Below, piece after piece: positions 52,429 to 60,443 of a stretch of DNA of 64,000 nucleotides (positions are counted from its first letter, which is position 1; every line of letters begins with the position of its first letter). Under the pieces are notes generated by a model, which made no database searches, was not told the origin of the DNA, and worked only from the letters and a program-made list of their open reading frames with translations. Made by a program: the position numbers and the translations under genes. The DNA is from Rhodoferax sp. (lineage in GTDB: Bacteria > Pseudomonadota > Gammaproteobacteria > Burkholderiales > Burkholderiaceae_C), in the NCBI GenBank assembly GCA_024236015.1, contig JACKLK010000001.1, positions 992,001 through 1,056,000 on the forward strand, written 5' to 3'.

Positions 52429-53463
52429 TCAGCCCTCCCGCGTTCCGAGCAGGCCCCGGGGCCGGAAGATCAGCATCAGCACCAGGAACAGGAACGGCAG
52501 GATGGGAGCGATCTGGGACAACGTCATGTTGATGTAGGTGTTGTTGCTCAGCCCCTCGCTCAGCGACAGGCCCAGTTGCCCGGCCAGCGTCGCCAGCGAA
52601 TAGTCGAACGCCACGGCAAAGGTCTGGATCACGCCGATCAGCACCGAGGCCAGGAAGGCACCGGACAGGGATCCCATGCCACCGACGACGACGACGACGA
52701 AGATGATGGGTCCGACCGTGGCGGCCATGGCCGGTTCGGTCAGGAAGATGCTGCCGCCGATGACACCGGCCAGGCCGGCGAGCGCCGTTCCGGCGCCGAA
52801 CACCAGCATGAACACCCGCGGCACGTTGTGCCCCAGCGCCTCGACCATGTGCGGATGGGTCAGCGCGGCCTGGATCACCAGCCCGATGCGGGTGCGCGTC
52901 AGCAGCAGCCAGACCGAGAACAGCATGACCAGGGCCACCAGCATCATGAAACCCCGGGTGGCCGGAAACGGCGAACAGACGATGCGGATCGCGGCGTCGG
53001 CGGAGCGGCACATCTCGGCGGGTGCGGCCCCCATCATCATGCTCAGGCCGTCGCCGGTGCGGTTGATCAGCGTGAACAAGGGCCCGTTGAGCACCTCGGG
53101 CGGTTCGAACTCCAGCGCAATGCGGCCCCAGACCAGTTGCACCAGTTCCAGCACGACGTAGGCCAGGCCGAAGGTCAGCAGCAACTCGGCCACATGGCCG
53201 AACTTGTGCACCCGACGCAGGCAATAACGCTCGAACAAGGCCCCCATCGCGCCGACGACGATCGGCGACAACACCAGCGCCGCCCAGAAGCCGGTGACCG
53301 ACGCGATCGAGTAGCCGACATAGGCGCCCAGCATGTAGAAGCTGGCGTGCGCGAAATTGAGCACGCCCATCATGCTGAAGATCAGCGTGAGGCCCGAGCT
53401 GAGCATGAACAGCAGCAGTCCATAACTCAAGCCATTGAGCATCGAGATGACGAAGAACTCCAT
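52429..53463 (-). CDS. livH: ABC transporter permease, LivH
   Basis: 344 residues, with N-terminal MLNGLSYGLLLFMLSSGLTLIFSMMGVLNFAHASF typical of LivH and the RTRIGLVIQAALTHPHMVEALGHNV loop. An insertion of about 40 residues (TGDGLSMMMGAAPAEMCRSADAAIRIVCS region) lies in a periplasmic loop. It is 108 bases after the binding-protein gene, with strong hairpins between. Confidence 0.91.
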   Translation of the reverse strand: MEFFVISMLNGLSYGLLLFMLSSGLTLIFSMMGVLNFAHASFYMLGAYVGYSIASVTGFWAALVLSPIVVGAMGALFERYCLRRVHKFGHVAELLLTFGLAYVVLELVQLVWGRIALEFEPPEVLNGPLFTLINRTGDGLSMMMGAAPAEMCRSADAAIRIVCSPFPATRGFMMLVALVMLFSVWLLLTRTRIGLVIQAALTHPHMVEALGHNVPRVFMLVFGAGTALAGLAGVIGGSIFLTEPAMAATVGPIIFVVVVVGGMGSLSGAFLASVLIGVIQTFAVAFDYSLATLAGQLGLSLSEGLSNNTYINMTLSQIAPILPFLFLVLMLIFRPRGLLGTREG

Positions 53464-53539
53464 GGAAACCAGCCTCGCTCAGGACTCCACCACCGTGCGC
53501 CCGGCGCGCGATGCGCGCGGGCTCACGGACCTACGGGAT

Positions 53540-53557
53540 GCCGGCCCCGGGGCCGGC
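53540..53557. other. Intercistronic 18-bp perfect palindrome, binding protein to livH
   Basis: GCCGGCCCCGGGGCCGGC is self-complementary and lies 15-32 bases after the binding-protein stop. A second GC-rich dyad is near 53500-53521. Stem-loops here are known in binding-protein importers to stabilise the upstream mRNA and reduce permease expression; that role is inferred. Confidence 0.5.
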
Positions 53558-53571
53558 AACAGGCGCCCGGC

Positions 53572-54810
53572 TCAGCCGGGCCGCTTCATCTGGCAGCTCG
53601 TCGGCGTGCTCGACACGTAGTTCGGGTACTCCTTGACCGGCGCCAGCGTCATGCCGGTGTTCTCCGGGCTGTACGGATATTTGGCATCGGCCTTCTGCCA
53701 GACCGACACGTACAGCTTCTGCTGCAGCTGGTGGTCGGACTTGCGCATCTCGACCTCGCCGTTGAAGCTGTCGACCTTCAGGCCTTCCATCGCCGCCGCA
53801 ACCTTGACCGGGTCGGTGGACTTGGCCTTGGCCATGGCCGCGCCCAGCATCTCGAAAATGCGGATGGTCGAGCCGGTGTAGAAGTCGTCGTTGTATTTCT
53901 CCTTGAACTCCTTCATCCACTTGTCCATCTGGCCGCCCATGTTGTAGTGGTTGTAGGCCACCTGGTAGACACGTCCGGCACCGTTCGTGCCCATGGCCGT
54001 CGGGGTTCCGGTGACACCGGCGTAATACGTGAAGAACTTGCCGTTGTAGCCGCCTTCCGTGGCCGCCTTGATCAGCAGCGACAGGTCGGAGCCCCAGTTG
54101 CCGGTGATCACGGTGTCGGCACCGGAGGCCTTGATCTTGGCGATGTAGGGCGCGAAATCACGCGTCTGCGCCAGCGGATGCAGGTCCTCGCCCACGATCT
54201 GGATGTCGGGCCGCTTGCGCGCCAGCGTCTCCTTGGCGTATTTGGCCACCTGCACGCCATGCGAATAATTCTGGCCCAGGATGTAGACCTTCTTGATGTC
54301 TTTCTGGTCCACCATGAAGCTGGACATGGCCTCCATCTTCATCGAGGTGTCGGCATCGAAGCGGAAGTGCCAGTAGTTGCACTTGGAGTTGGTCAGGTCC
54401 GGGTCCACCGCCGAATCGTTCAGGTAGATGACCTCCTTGCCCGGGTTGCGTTCGTTGTGCTTGGCCACCGCGTCGGACAGCGCCAGTGCCACCGAGGAAC
54501 CGTTGCCCTGGACGATGTAGCGCACCCCGTTGTCGATGGCGGCCTTGAGCGCGTTCAGGCTCTCGGTCGGGCTGAGCTTGTTGTCGATGGTCGAGAACTC
54601 GAAGTTCACGCCGGCCGGATTGCCCTTGCCGCTGAACTTCTCGGCAAAGAACTTGTAACCCTTCTCCTGGCTGAGTCCGACCGGGCCCAGCAGGCCGGTC
54701 AACGGGTCGATACGCACCATCTTGACCGTCTCGCCCTTCTGGGCGAAGGCGGCACTGGCGCACACCAGGGCCGCAGTCGCGGCCACGCACTTGATCGTTG
54801 CGATCTTCAT
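53572..54810 (-). CDS. Periplasmic substrate-binding protein of the Liv-type transporter
   Basis: 412 residues. Signal peptide ending ASAAFA before QKGE; the mature part is a type I periplasmic binding fold (VRIDPLTGLLGPVGLSQEKGYKFFAEKF, YIVQGNGSSVALALSDAVAKH, and YILGQNYSHGVQVAKYA). The ligand is probably an amino acid, amide or organic acid; the adjacent acyl-CoA ligase makes a carboxylic acid a good guess. GAGGAG precedes the ATG at 54810. The gene heads livHMGF on the same strand. Confidence 0.92.
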   Translation of the reverse strand: MKIATIKCVAATAALVCASAAFAQKGETVKMVRIDPLTGLLGPVGLSQEKGYKFFAEKFSGKGNPAGVNFEFSTIDNKLSPTESLNALKAAIDNGVRYIVQGNGSSVALALSDAVAKHNERNPGKEVIYLNDSAVDPDLTNSKCNYWHFRFDADTSMKMEAMSSFMVDQKDIKKVYILGQNYSHGVQVAKYAKETLARKRPDIQIVGEDLHPLAQTRDFAPYIAKIKASGADTVITGNWGSDLSLLIKAATEGGYNGKFFTYYAGVTGTPTAMGTNGAGRVYQVAYNHYNMGGQMDKWMKEFKEKYNDDFYTGSTIRIFEMLGAAMAKAKSTDPVKVAAAMEGLKVDSFNGEVEMRKSDHQLQQKLYVSVWQKADAKYPYSPENTGMTLAPVKEYPNYVSSTPTSCQMKRPG

Positions 54811-54840
54811 TGTCTTTGTCTCCTCTGGTTGACGTCACCA

Positions 54841-54857
54841 TGGCAGGTAATCTGCCA
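54841..54857. promoter_or_regulatory. Inverted repeat in the binding-protein leader
   Basis: TGGCAG/CTGCCA arms of six bases with a 5-base AT-rich loop, 31-47 bases before the ATG of the binding-protein gene. It may be an operator or an RNA hairpin. Confidence 0.35.
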
Positions 54858-54946
54858 CGGCACTGAAAGGGTCTGGCTCTGATATCTCCGGGATCGTGTC
54901 CCTGAACACACGTTACCACGGCCCGGCACCGGGCTGACCGTGGGCG

Positions 54947-56575
54947 TCAGATTCCCGGCAATACGTAGTCCTTGAGTTGCTCGCGCAACTTCGTCTTCTG
55001 CATCTTGCCCGTGCCGCCCAGGGGAATCGCGTCCACGAACACGACATCATCGGGCACCTGCCACTTGGCGATCTTGCCCTCGTAGAACGCGAGCAACTCC
55101 TCGCGCGTGACCGTGGCGCCCGGTTTCCTGACCACCGCGATGATCGGCCGCTCGTCCCATTTCGGATGCTTGACGCCGATGCACGCGGCCATCGCGACCG
55201 CCGGATGGGCGACGGCGATGTTCTCGACATCGATCGAACTGATCCACTCGCCGCCGGACTTGATCACGTCCTTGCTGCGATCGGTGATCTGCATGTAGCC
55301 GTCCGGATCGATCGTGGCCACGTCGCCGGTCGGGAACCAGCCGTCGACCAGCGGCGAGCCGCCTTCGGCCTTGAAGTAGTCGGCGATGATCCACGGGCCC
55401 TTGACCAGCAGGTCGCCGAAGGCCTTGCCGTCCCAGGGCTGCTCCTTGCCGTCGGGGTCGACGATCTTCATGTCGACGCCGAAGATGGCCCGGCCCTGCT
55501 TGAGCCGCACCTTCATCTTGTCCTCGGACGAGAGCGCCTGGTGCTTGTTCTTGAGCGTGCACACGGTGCCCAGCGGCGACATCTCGGTCATGCCCCAGGC
55601 GTGCAACACCTCGACGCCGTACTGGTCGTTGAAGGCAGTGATCATGGCCGGCGGGCAGGCCGAGCCACCGATCACCGTGCGCTTGAGGGTCGAGAACGTC
55701 AGGTCGTTCGCCGCCATGTGCGACAACATCATCTGCCAGACCGTGGGCACGCCGGCCGCGAAGCTGACCTTCTCCGACTCGATCAGCTCGAAGATCGACT
55801 TGCCGTCCATGGCCGGGCCCGGAAACACCATCTTGCAGCCGGTCATCGCGGCCGAATAGGGCAGGCCCCAGGCATTGACGTGGAACATCGGCACCACCGG
55901 CAACACGGCGTCGCGTGCACTCATGTTGAGCGCGTCGGGCAAGGCCCCGGCGAACGCATGCAGCATGGTCGAACGATGGCTGTACAGCGCCGCCTTCGGG
56001 TTGCCGGTCGTGCCGCTGGTGTAGCACATGCTCGAGGCCGAGTTCTCGTCGAACTCTGGCCAGCGGTAGGTGTCGGGCTGCTGGCCGATCCAGGCCTCGT
56101 AGCTCTGCAGGCCGGGAATGCCGCTGTCGGCGGGAAGCTTGTCGGCATCGCACAAGGCGACAAAATGCTTGACGGTGGTCAGGTGCTTGTGGATGGCCTG
56201 GATGATGGGCACGAAGGTGGTGTCGAAACACAGGACCTGATCCTCCGCATGGTTGACGATCCAGGCGATCTGCTCGGGATGCAGCCGCGGATTGAGCGTG
56301 TGCAGCACCCGCCCCGATCCGCTGACGCCGAAATACAGCTCCAGGTGGCGGTAGCCGTTCCAGGCCAGTGTCGCGACCCGGTCGCTGAATGCCAGCTTCA
56401 TCGCGTCCAGTGCGTTGGCGACCTGGCGCGAGCGTGACGCCACGTCCTTGTAGGTATAACGATGGATGTCACCCTCGACCCGGCGCGACACGATTTCCCC
56501 GCCGCCATGATGCCGCTCGGCAAAATCGATCAGCGATGAAATCAACAAGGGCTGGTTCTGCATGAGGCCGAGCAT
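54947..56575 (-). CDS. Acyl-CoA ligase of DmdB/fatty-acid type
   Basis: 542 residues of the AMP-forming acyl-CoA synthetase family. P-loop CYTSGTTGNPKAALYSHRS, adenylate site HAWGMTEMSPLG, hinge GWFPTGDVATIDPDGYMQITDRSKDVIKSGGEWISS, and the catalytic Lys in GGTGKMQKTKL are all present. Fatty-acid and 3-methylthiopropionate CoA ligases share this profile. It lies upstream of the Liv importer on the same strand with 136 bases between, so uptake and activation may be co-regulated. ATG at 56575; a second in-frame ATG exists four codons later. Confidence 0.92.
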   Translation of the reverse strand: MLGLMQNQPLLISSLIDFAERHHGGGEIVSRRVEGDIHRYTYKDVASRSRQVANALDAMKLAFSDRVATLAWNGYRHLELYFGVSGSGRVLHTLNPRLHPEQIAWIVNHAEDQVLCFDTTFVPIIQAIHKHLTTVKHFVALCDADKLPADSGIPGLQSYEAWIGQQPDTYRWPEFDENSASSMCYTSGTTGNPKAALYSHRSTMLHAFAGALPDALNMSARDAVLPVVPMFHVNAWGLPYSAAMTGCKMVFPGPAMDGKSIFELIESEKVSFAAGVPTVWQMMLSHMAANDLTFSTLKRTVIGGSACPPAMITAFNDQYGVEVLHAWGMTEMSPLGTVCTLKNKHQALSSEDKMKVRLKQGRAIFGVDMKIVDPDGKEQPWDGKAFGDLLVKGPWIIADYFKAEGGSPLVDGWFPTGDVATIDPDGYMQITDRSKDVIKSGGEWISSIDVENIAVAHPAVAMAACIGVKHPKWDERPIIAVVRKPGATVTREELLAFYEGKIAKWQVPDDVVFVDAIPLGGTGKMQKTKLREQLKDYVLPGI

Positions 56576-57031
56576 GGCGAGTCTCCTGGGTGCTGGAATG
56601 AATGGGTCCGGCCGTCACCGGCCGTGCAAGCCCTGATATTACGCAATCGGCCGCGCCGCCCTGCGCCCCAATACCCGGATGGCGGTGTACGCTTGTCAAC
56701 TACGGGACAATCGCCGGCATGGTCGTGCCGGTATCCCCTGCCGCCGCTGATCGGCGCACAGGCGCGGGCGCCGGAGGCACTCGGGTCGTCCCCGTCGGTG
56801 TTTCCCGGATCCCTGCAGCAGCGCTTCGCGGCCAGGCCGGGCCTGGCCGGTTGATGAGCCGACCGGGCCCGCGGCATCCAGATCGACCGCTCGTCCCGGT
56901 CCCGTGATGGGCTCTGTGCTGGCGCAAACCCCGGCGCTCCCCGGATCGGAGACAATGCCGGGTCGGGGCCGGGCGGGCGCCGCGCCGCAGGCCATCTGCG
57001 TGGCCCCGGACTCACTGGAAATGCCACCTGC
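56576..57031. other. Intergenic region between divergent ligase and yciB genes
   Basis: About 456 bases, the only gene-free stretch over 300 bases. It is GC-rich with a short repeat of CCGGCCGT near 56608-56625 and a small dyad CCGGCA/TGCCGG near 56716-56735. Open frames in it look random, rich in Gly/Ala/Arg/Pro with no domain pattern. It must contain promoters for both flanking genes, but I cannot identify convincing boxes. Confidence 0.5.
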
Positions 57032-57577
57032 ATGAAGATACTGATCGACTTCTTCCCGATACTGCTTTTTTTCGGTGCCTACAAGTTCTACGACATCTAT
57101 GTCGCCACCGGCATCCTGATGGCCGCCACCGTGGTGCAGACCGCCGTGATGTACGCCGTCGACCGCAAGGTCACCACGATGCAGAAGATCACGCTGGGCA
57201 TGATCCTGGCATTCGGCGCGCTGACCCTGTACCTGCAGGACGAGCGCTTCATCAAGTGGAAACCGACCGTGTTGTACCTGGCGATCGCGATCGCGCTGAC
57301 GGTCACGGTGGCGATCTTCAAGAAGAGTTTCCTCAAGCTGATGCTCAGCTCGCAGATCGAACTGCCCGACCGGATCTGGATGCGGCTGAACGTGGCCTGG
57401 ATCGTCTACTGCGTGTTGATGGCGGCGGTCAACGCCTATGTCGCCGCCTATTTCAGCACCGAGGCCTGGGTCGACTTCAAGCTCTGGGGCTATGTGTTCC
57501 CGCTGGCCTTCATCGTCGGCCAGGGTTTCTATATCGCGCCCCACCTCAAGGGCGACGAGTCCGGCGCCAAGGGGTGA
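57032..57577 (+). CDS. yciB: Septation protein A / YciB inner-membrane protein
   Basis: 181 residues with five hydrophobic helices. Characteristic start MKILIDFFPILLFFGAYK, FIKWKPTVLYL and the C-terminal FKLWGYVFPLAFIVGQGFYIAPHL. YciB contributes to cell-envelope synthesis and division. The bolA-like gene follows after 5 bases and a parvulin after that, a trio conserved in betaproteobacteria. Confidence 0.94.
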   Translation: MKILIDFFPILLFFGAYKFYDIYVATGILMAATVVQTAVMYAVDRKVTTMQKITLGMILAFGALTLYLQDERFIKWKPTVLYLAIAIALTVTVAIFKKSFLKLMLSSQIELPDRIWMRLNVAWIVYCVLMAAVNAYVAAYFSTEAWVDFKLWGYVFPLAFIVGQGFYIAPHLKGDESGAKG

Positions 57578-57582
57578 CGGCC

Positions 57583-57846
57583 ATGGACATCACCGCCGCC
57601 GCTCTCGAACAACGCCTGCGCGAACGCCTGGCGCCGCAACAGCTCGAGGTGCTGGACGAAAGTTACCAGCACGCCGGTCATGCCGGCGCCAACGGCAGCG
57701 GTTTTGGCACCCATTTCCGGGTCCGCATAAAGTCCCCACGATTCGACGGGCAGGCCCGCGTCGCCTGCCATCGCCTTGTGTATGATGCGCTGCAAGAATT
57801 TATCGACCAGGGCCTGCATGCCCTGGCGATAGAAGTGGTCCGTTGA
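57583..57846 (+). CDS. BolA-family protein
   Basis: 87 residues. BolA fold marks: ALEQRLRERLAPQQLEVLDESYQHAGHAGA, then SGFGTHFRVRIKSPRFDG and ACHRLVYDALQEF. The invariant His in the CHRLVYD region is a glutaredoxin/Fe-S ligand in the family. It probably acts with a monothiol glutaredoxin in iron-sulfur handling. ATG at 57583, 5 bases after yciB. Confidence 0.92.
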   Translation: MDITAAALEQRLRERLAPQQLEVLDESYQHAGHAGANGSGFGTHFRVRIKSPRFDGQARVACHRLVYDALQEFIDQGLHALAIEVVR

Positions 57847-57908
57847 CCACGCCGCCCGGCGCCGATCCGGCCCGGGTGCCAATTTCCCGCAAACTCTCGA
57901 GATTCACC

Positions 57909-58694
57909 ATGAACCGTACCCTGATGGCCGCCCTGCTTGCGGCAGCATTCGCGAGCTTCGCGCCCCTGTCGGTATCGGCGCAGAACATCGCCATCGTCAA
58001 CGGCAAGGCCGTTCCCACCGCACGGGTCGACGCGCTGGCACAACAGCTGGCCAAGGCCGGCCGGCCGGTCACGCCGGAAATGCAAGGCCAGTTGCGCGAG
58101 GAGATCATCACGCGTGAGGTGTTCCTGCAGGAAGCGCAGAAACGCGGCCTGGACGTGACCGAGGACTTCCGCATCCAGATGGACCTGGCGCGCCAGTCGC
58201 TGCTGATCCGCGAGCTGTTCAACGACTACCAGCAGAAGAACCCGGTCACCGACGCCGACGCCAAGGCCGAATACGACAAGTTCGCCGCGGCCAACGGCGG
58301 CAAGGAATACAAGGCCCGCCACATCCTGGTCGAGAAGGAAGCCGAGGCCAAGGCCATCATCGCCAGCCTGAAGAAAGGCGGCAAGTTCGAGGAGATCGCC
58401 AAGAAATCGTCCAAGGACCCGGGCTCCGGCGCCAATGGCGGCGACCTGGACTGGGCCGCTGCCGGCAGCTACGTGAAGGAGTTCTCCGACGCCATGGTTG
58501 CGCTGGAAAAGGGCAAGACCACGGAGACCCCGGTCAAGTCCCAGTTCGGCTACCACGTCATCCGCCTGGACGACGTGCGCGAGGCCCAGTTGCCGAAGTT
58601 CGAAGAGGTCAAGCCGCAGATCCTGCAGCAACTGCAGCAGCAGAAGCTGGCCCAGTTCCAGCAGGACCTGCGCGCCAAGGCCCGGATCGAATAA
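57909..58694 (+). CDS. Periplasmic peptidyl-prolyl isomerase, parvulin type
   Basis: 261 residues. Signal peptide MNRTLMAALLAAAFASFAPLSVSA before QN; a SurA-like N-terminal helical part; the parvulin domain about residues 130-225 (YKARHILVEKEAEAKAII, LDWAAAGSYVKEFSDAM, FGYHVIRLDDV); a Gln/Lys-rich C-terminal helix. It assists folding of exported proteins. Start at ATG 57909 by the signal peptide; the longer frame overlaps bolA. It ends at a strong terminator. Confidence 0.94.
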   Translation: MNRTLMAALLAAAFASFAPLSVSAQNIAIVNGKAVPTARVDALAQQLAKAGRPVTPEMQGQLREEIITREVFLQEAQKRGLDVTEDFRIQMDLARQSLLIRELFNDYQQKNPVTDADAKAEYDKFAAANGGKEYKARHILVEKEAEAKAIIASLKKGGKFEEIAKKSSKDPGSGANGGDLDWAAAGSYVKEFSDAMVALEKGKTTETPVKSQFGYHVIRLDDVREAQLPKFEEVKPQILQQLQQQKLAQFQQDLRAKARIE

Positions 58695-58704
58695 ATCCGG
58701 CCGG

Positions 58705-58750
58705 TCGGCCCTGGGCCGAACACGGCGAGACGCGGCCGCTGGCCGCGTTT
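58705..58750. terminator. Double hairpin terminator after the parvulin gene
   Basis: A 6-base hairpin (58705-58719) is followed by an 8-base hairpin ACGCGGCC/GGCCGCGT (58730-58748) with loop GCT and then TTGT. It lies between the parvulin stop and the converging DUF1624 gene and is the clearest intrinsic terminator in the window. Confidence 0.65.
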
Positions 58751-58775
58751 GTCATTGGTGCGGGCGCCGGCGCCG

Positions 58776-59513
58776 TCAGCGCGCCACGGCGGTGTACAAC
58801 CACAGTGCGCCGATCAGCACCGGTTGGTGCACCATGTAGAACAGCAGGCTGCGCCGGCCCAGCCAGGTGGCGGCCCGTCCCGTGGCGGACCGCATCCGCC
58901 AGCCGGCACCCGGAGCGCCGGCGCCGTGCCACAGGCTGGCCGCGGCAACGCCGATCCAGACCACGCCCATCCATGGCAACACGGGCACGTAGTCCTCGGT
59001 GACCGGCTTGCGGGTGATCAGGCCCAGCCAGTTCAGCGCCGGTGCGTTGAAACCGTCGGCCCAGCCGCTGGCCTGCAGCCAGGGGGCTGCCAGCGACGGC
59101 GCCGCCAGCGCCAGTGCGGCGGGAGCCAGGCACCAGGCGCCCCACCCGGCTGTCAGTCGCGCCAGGACCAGCATCACCGCCATGCCGTGCAACACGCCGA
59201 AATAGATGAAACTTCCCGGAAACATCAGCCAGGAGCCGGCACTGACCAGCACCGCGCAGCCGGCAATCATCGACCAGCGCCGCCAGAACCGTGGCCAGCG
59301 CTGCCCGCCGCGCCAGGCCAGCGCCTGACCGAAGCCGGCGCAGAACAGGAACAGGCTCAAGATGGCGGTGCGTTGCAGCGTCCAGGTCGGATCGCGATAG
59401 AAGTCCTGGTGGATGAGACCGAAGTTGTTCAGGTCGAACGCGAAGTGGTACAGCGCCATCCAGACCAGCGCGAAGGCGCGCAAGGCGTCGAGCGCATCGA
59501 GGCGTCCGGACAT
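58776..59513 (-). CDS. DUF1624 membrane acyltransferase-like protein
   Basis: 245 residues with about seven membrane helices. The heparan-alpha-glucosaminide acetyltransferase-like catalytic region shows RLDALDALRAFALVWMALYHFAFDLNNF near the N-terminus, with the conserved His after MALY. It may move acetyl groups across the membrane; the substrate is unknown. ATG at 59513. It is 11 bases downstream of the EamA transporter gene. Confidence 0.86.
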   Translation of the reverse strand: MSGRLDALDALRAFALVWMALYHFAFDLNNFGLIHQDFYRDPTWTLQRTAILSLFLFCAGFGQALAWRGGQRWPRFWRRWSMIAGCAVLVSAGSWLMFPGSFIYFGVLHGMAVMLVLARLTAGWGAWCLAPAALALAAPSLAAPWLQASGWADGFNAPALNWLGLITRKPVTEDYVPVLPWMGVVWIGVAAASLWHGAGAPGAGWRMRSATGRAATWLGRRSLLFYMVHQPVLIGALWLYTAVAR

Positions 59514-59524
59514 CGGCGGCCTGC

Positions 59525-60424
59525 CTACCCGTGTTGCCCCAGCGCCGGCAGACGCCGGCGCTGCGCCGTCAACCAGGCGCTGGCGGCGCCGCAACAACTG
59601 ACCAAGGCCATGCCGGCCAGCGACGCGCCATCGGGCGCATGGTCGAAGAACACCATGCCGGCGATCACGGCAAACCCGACCTGGCAATACAGGTAGGGCA
59701 TCAGCGTGATCGCACTTGCGTACTGGTAGCCCAGCGTCAGCATGAAATGCCCTCCCGCAGCCAGCACCCCCATCAAGGCCATCAGCAGCCACGACTGCGC
59801 CGAGTCCACCGGGGCCCAGGTCAGGGGCAGTGCCAGCGTGAGCACCAGCGCGCCGGTCCAGCCGCTGAAGAAATGGGTGGCGGCCGGATGCTCCTGCAGC
59901 CGCGCCATGTGACTGGTCAGCAGCTGGAACGTGGTGGCGCCGGCCATGCAGCCCAGGGCCAGCAGTGCCGCCCAGCCGAACTGACCGCTGCCGGGACGGA
60001 TGATGACCATGGCGCCGGCGAAGCCGCCGATCACGCACAGCCACTGCAGCGGCACGACACGTTCCTTGAAGATGAACACGGCCAGCACCGTGCCCGCCAG
60101 GGGCGTGAGCATGACGATGGCGGTGAACTCGCCCACCGGCATGAAACGCAGCGCCAGCAAGGCGAGCAAGGTGGTGCCGGCCAGCAGCAGGCCGCGTGTC
60201 AGTTGCAGCCACGGATGGCGCACCTGCACCAGCGCCCGGCCGTAGCGCGGCGTGAGCATGGCCGTCGTGAAGAGCGCCTGCATCACATAACGCGCCCAGA
60301 TCGCCATCAGCACCGGCACGCTGGCGACGACCATCTTGCTGACGCTGTCGAGGATCGCGAAACAGGCGCAGGCCAGCACCACGAAGACGACGCCACGCAG
60401 CGGCGAACGGAAGTCCGTCACCAC
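59525..60424 (-). CDS. EamA/DMT-family transporter
   Basis: 299 residues with ten hydrophobic helices in two EamA repeats (ARYVMQALFTTAMLTPRYG, FMPVGEFTAIVMLTPLAGTVLAVFIFKERV). Probably an exporter or importer of small metabolites; no substrate is indicated. The start is GTG at 60424, 19 bases after purL. Its last helices (YASAITLMPYLYCQVGFAVIAGMVFFDHAPD) match the family. Confidence 0.9.
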   Translation of the reverse strand: MVTDFRSPLRGVVFVVLACACFAILDSVSKMVVASVPVLMAIWARYVMQALFTTAMLTPRYGRALVQVRHPWLQLTRGLLLAGTTLLALLALRFMPVGEFTAIVMLTPLAGTVLAVFIFKERVVPLQWLCVIGGFAGAMVIIRPGSGQFGWAALLALGCMAGATTFQLLTSHMARLQEHPAATHFFSGWTGALVLTLALPLTWAPVDSAQSWLLMALMGVLAAGGHFMLTLGYQYASAITLMPYLYCQVGFAVIAGMVFFDHAPDGASLAGMALVSCCGAASAWLTAQRRRLPALGQHG

Positions 60425-60443
60425 GGCGTCGCCATCCGCAGGA

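Noticed and set aside
51142..54882. Plus-strand open frame of 1,246 codons opposite the Liv genes
   Set aside because: Antisense shadow rich in Gln/His/Arg; the opposite strand encodes a complete importer.
56602..56907. Possible 101-residue gene in the 456-base gap
   Set aside because: Composition is random Gly/Ala/Arg/Pro, with no ribosome site and no domain.
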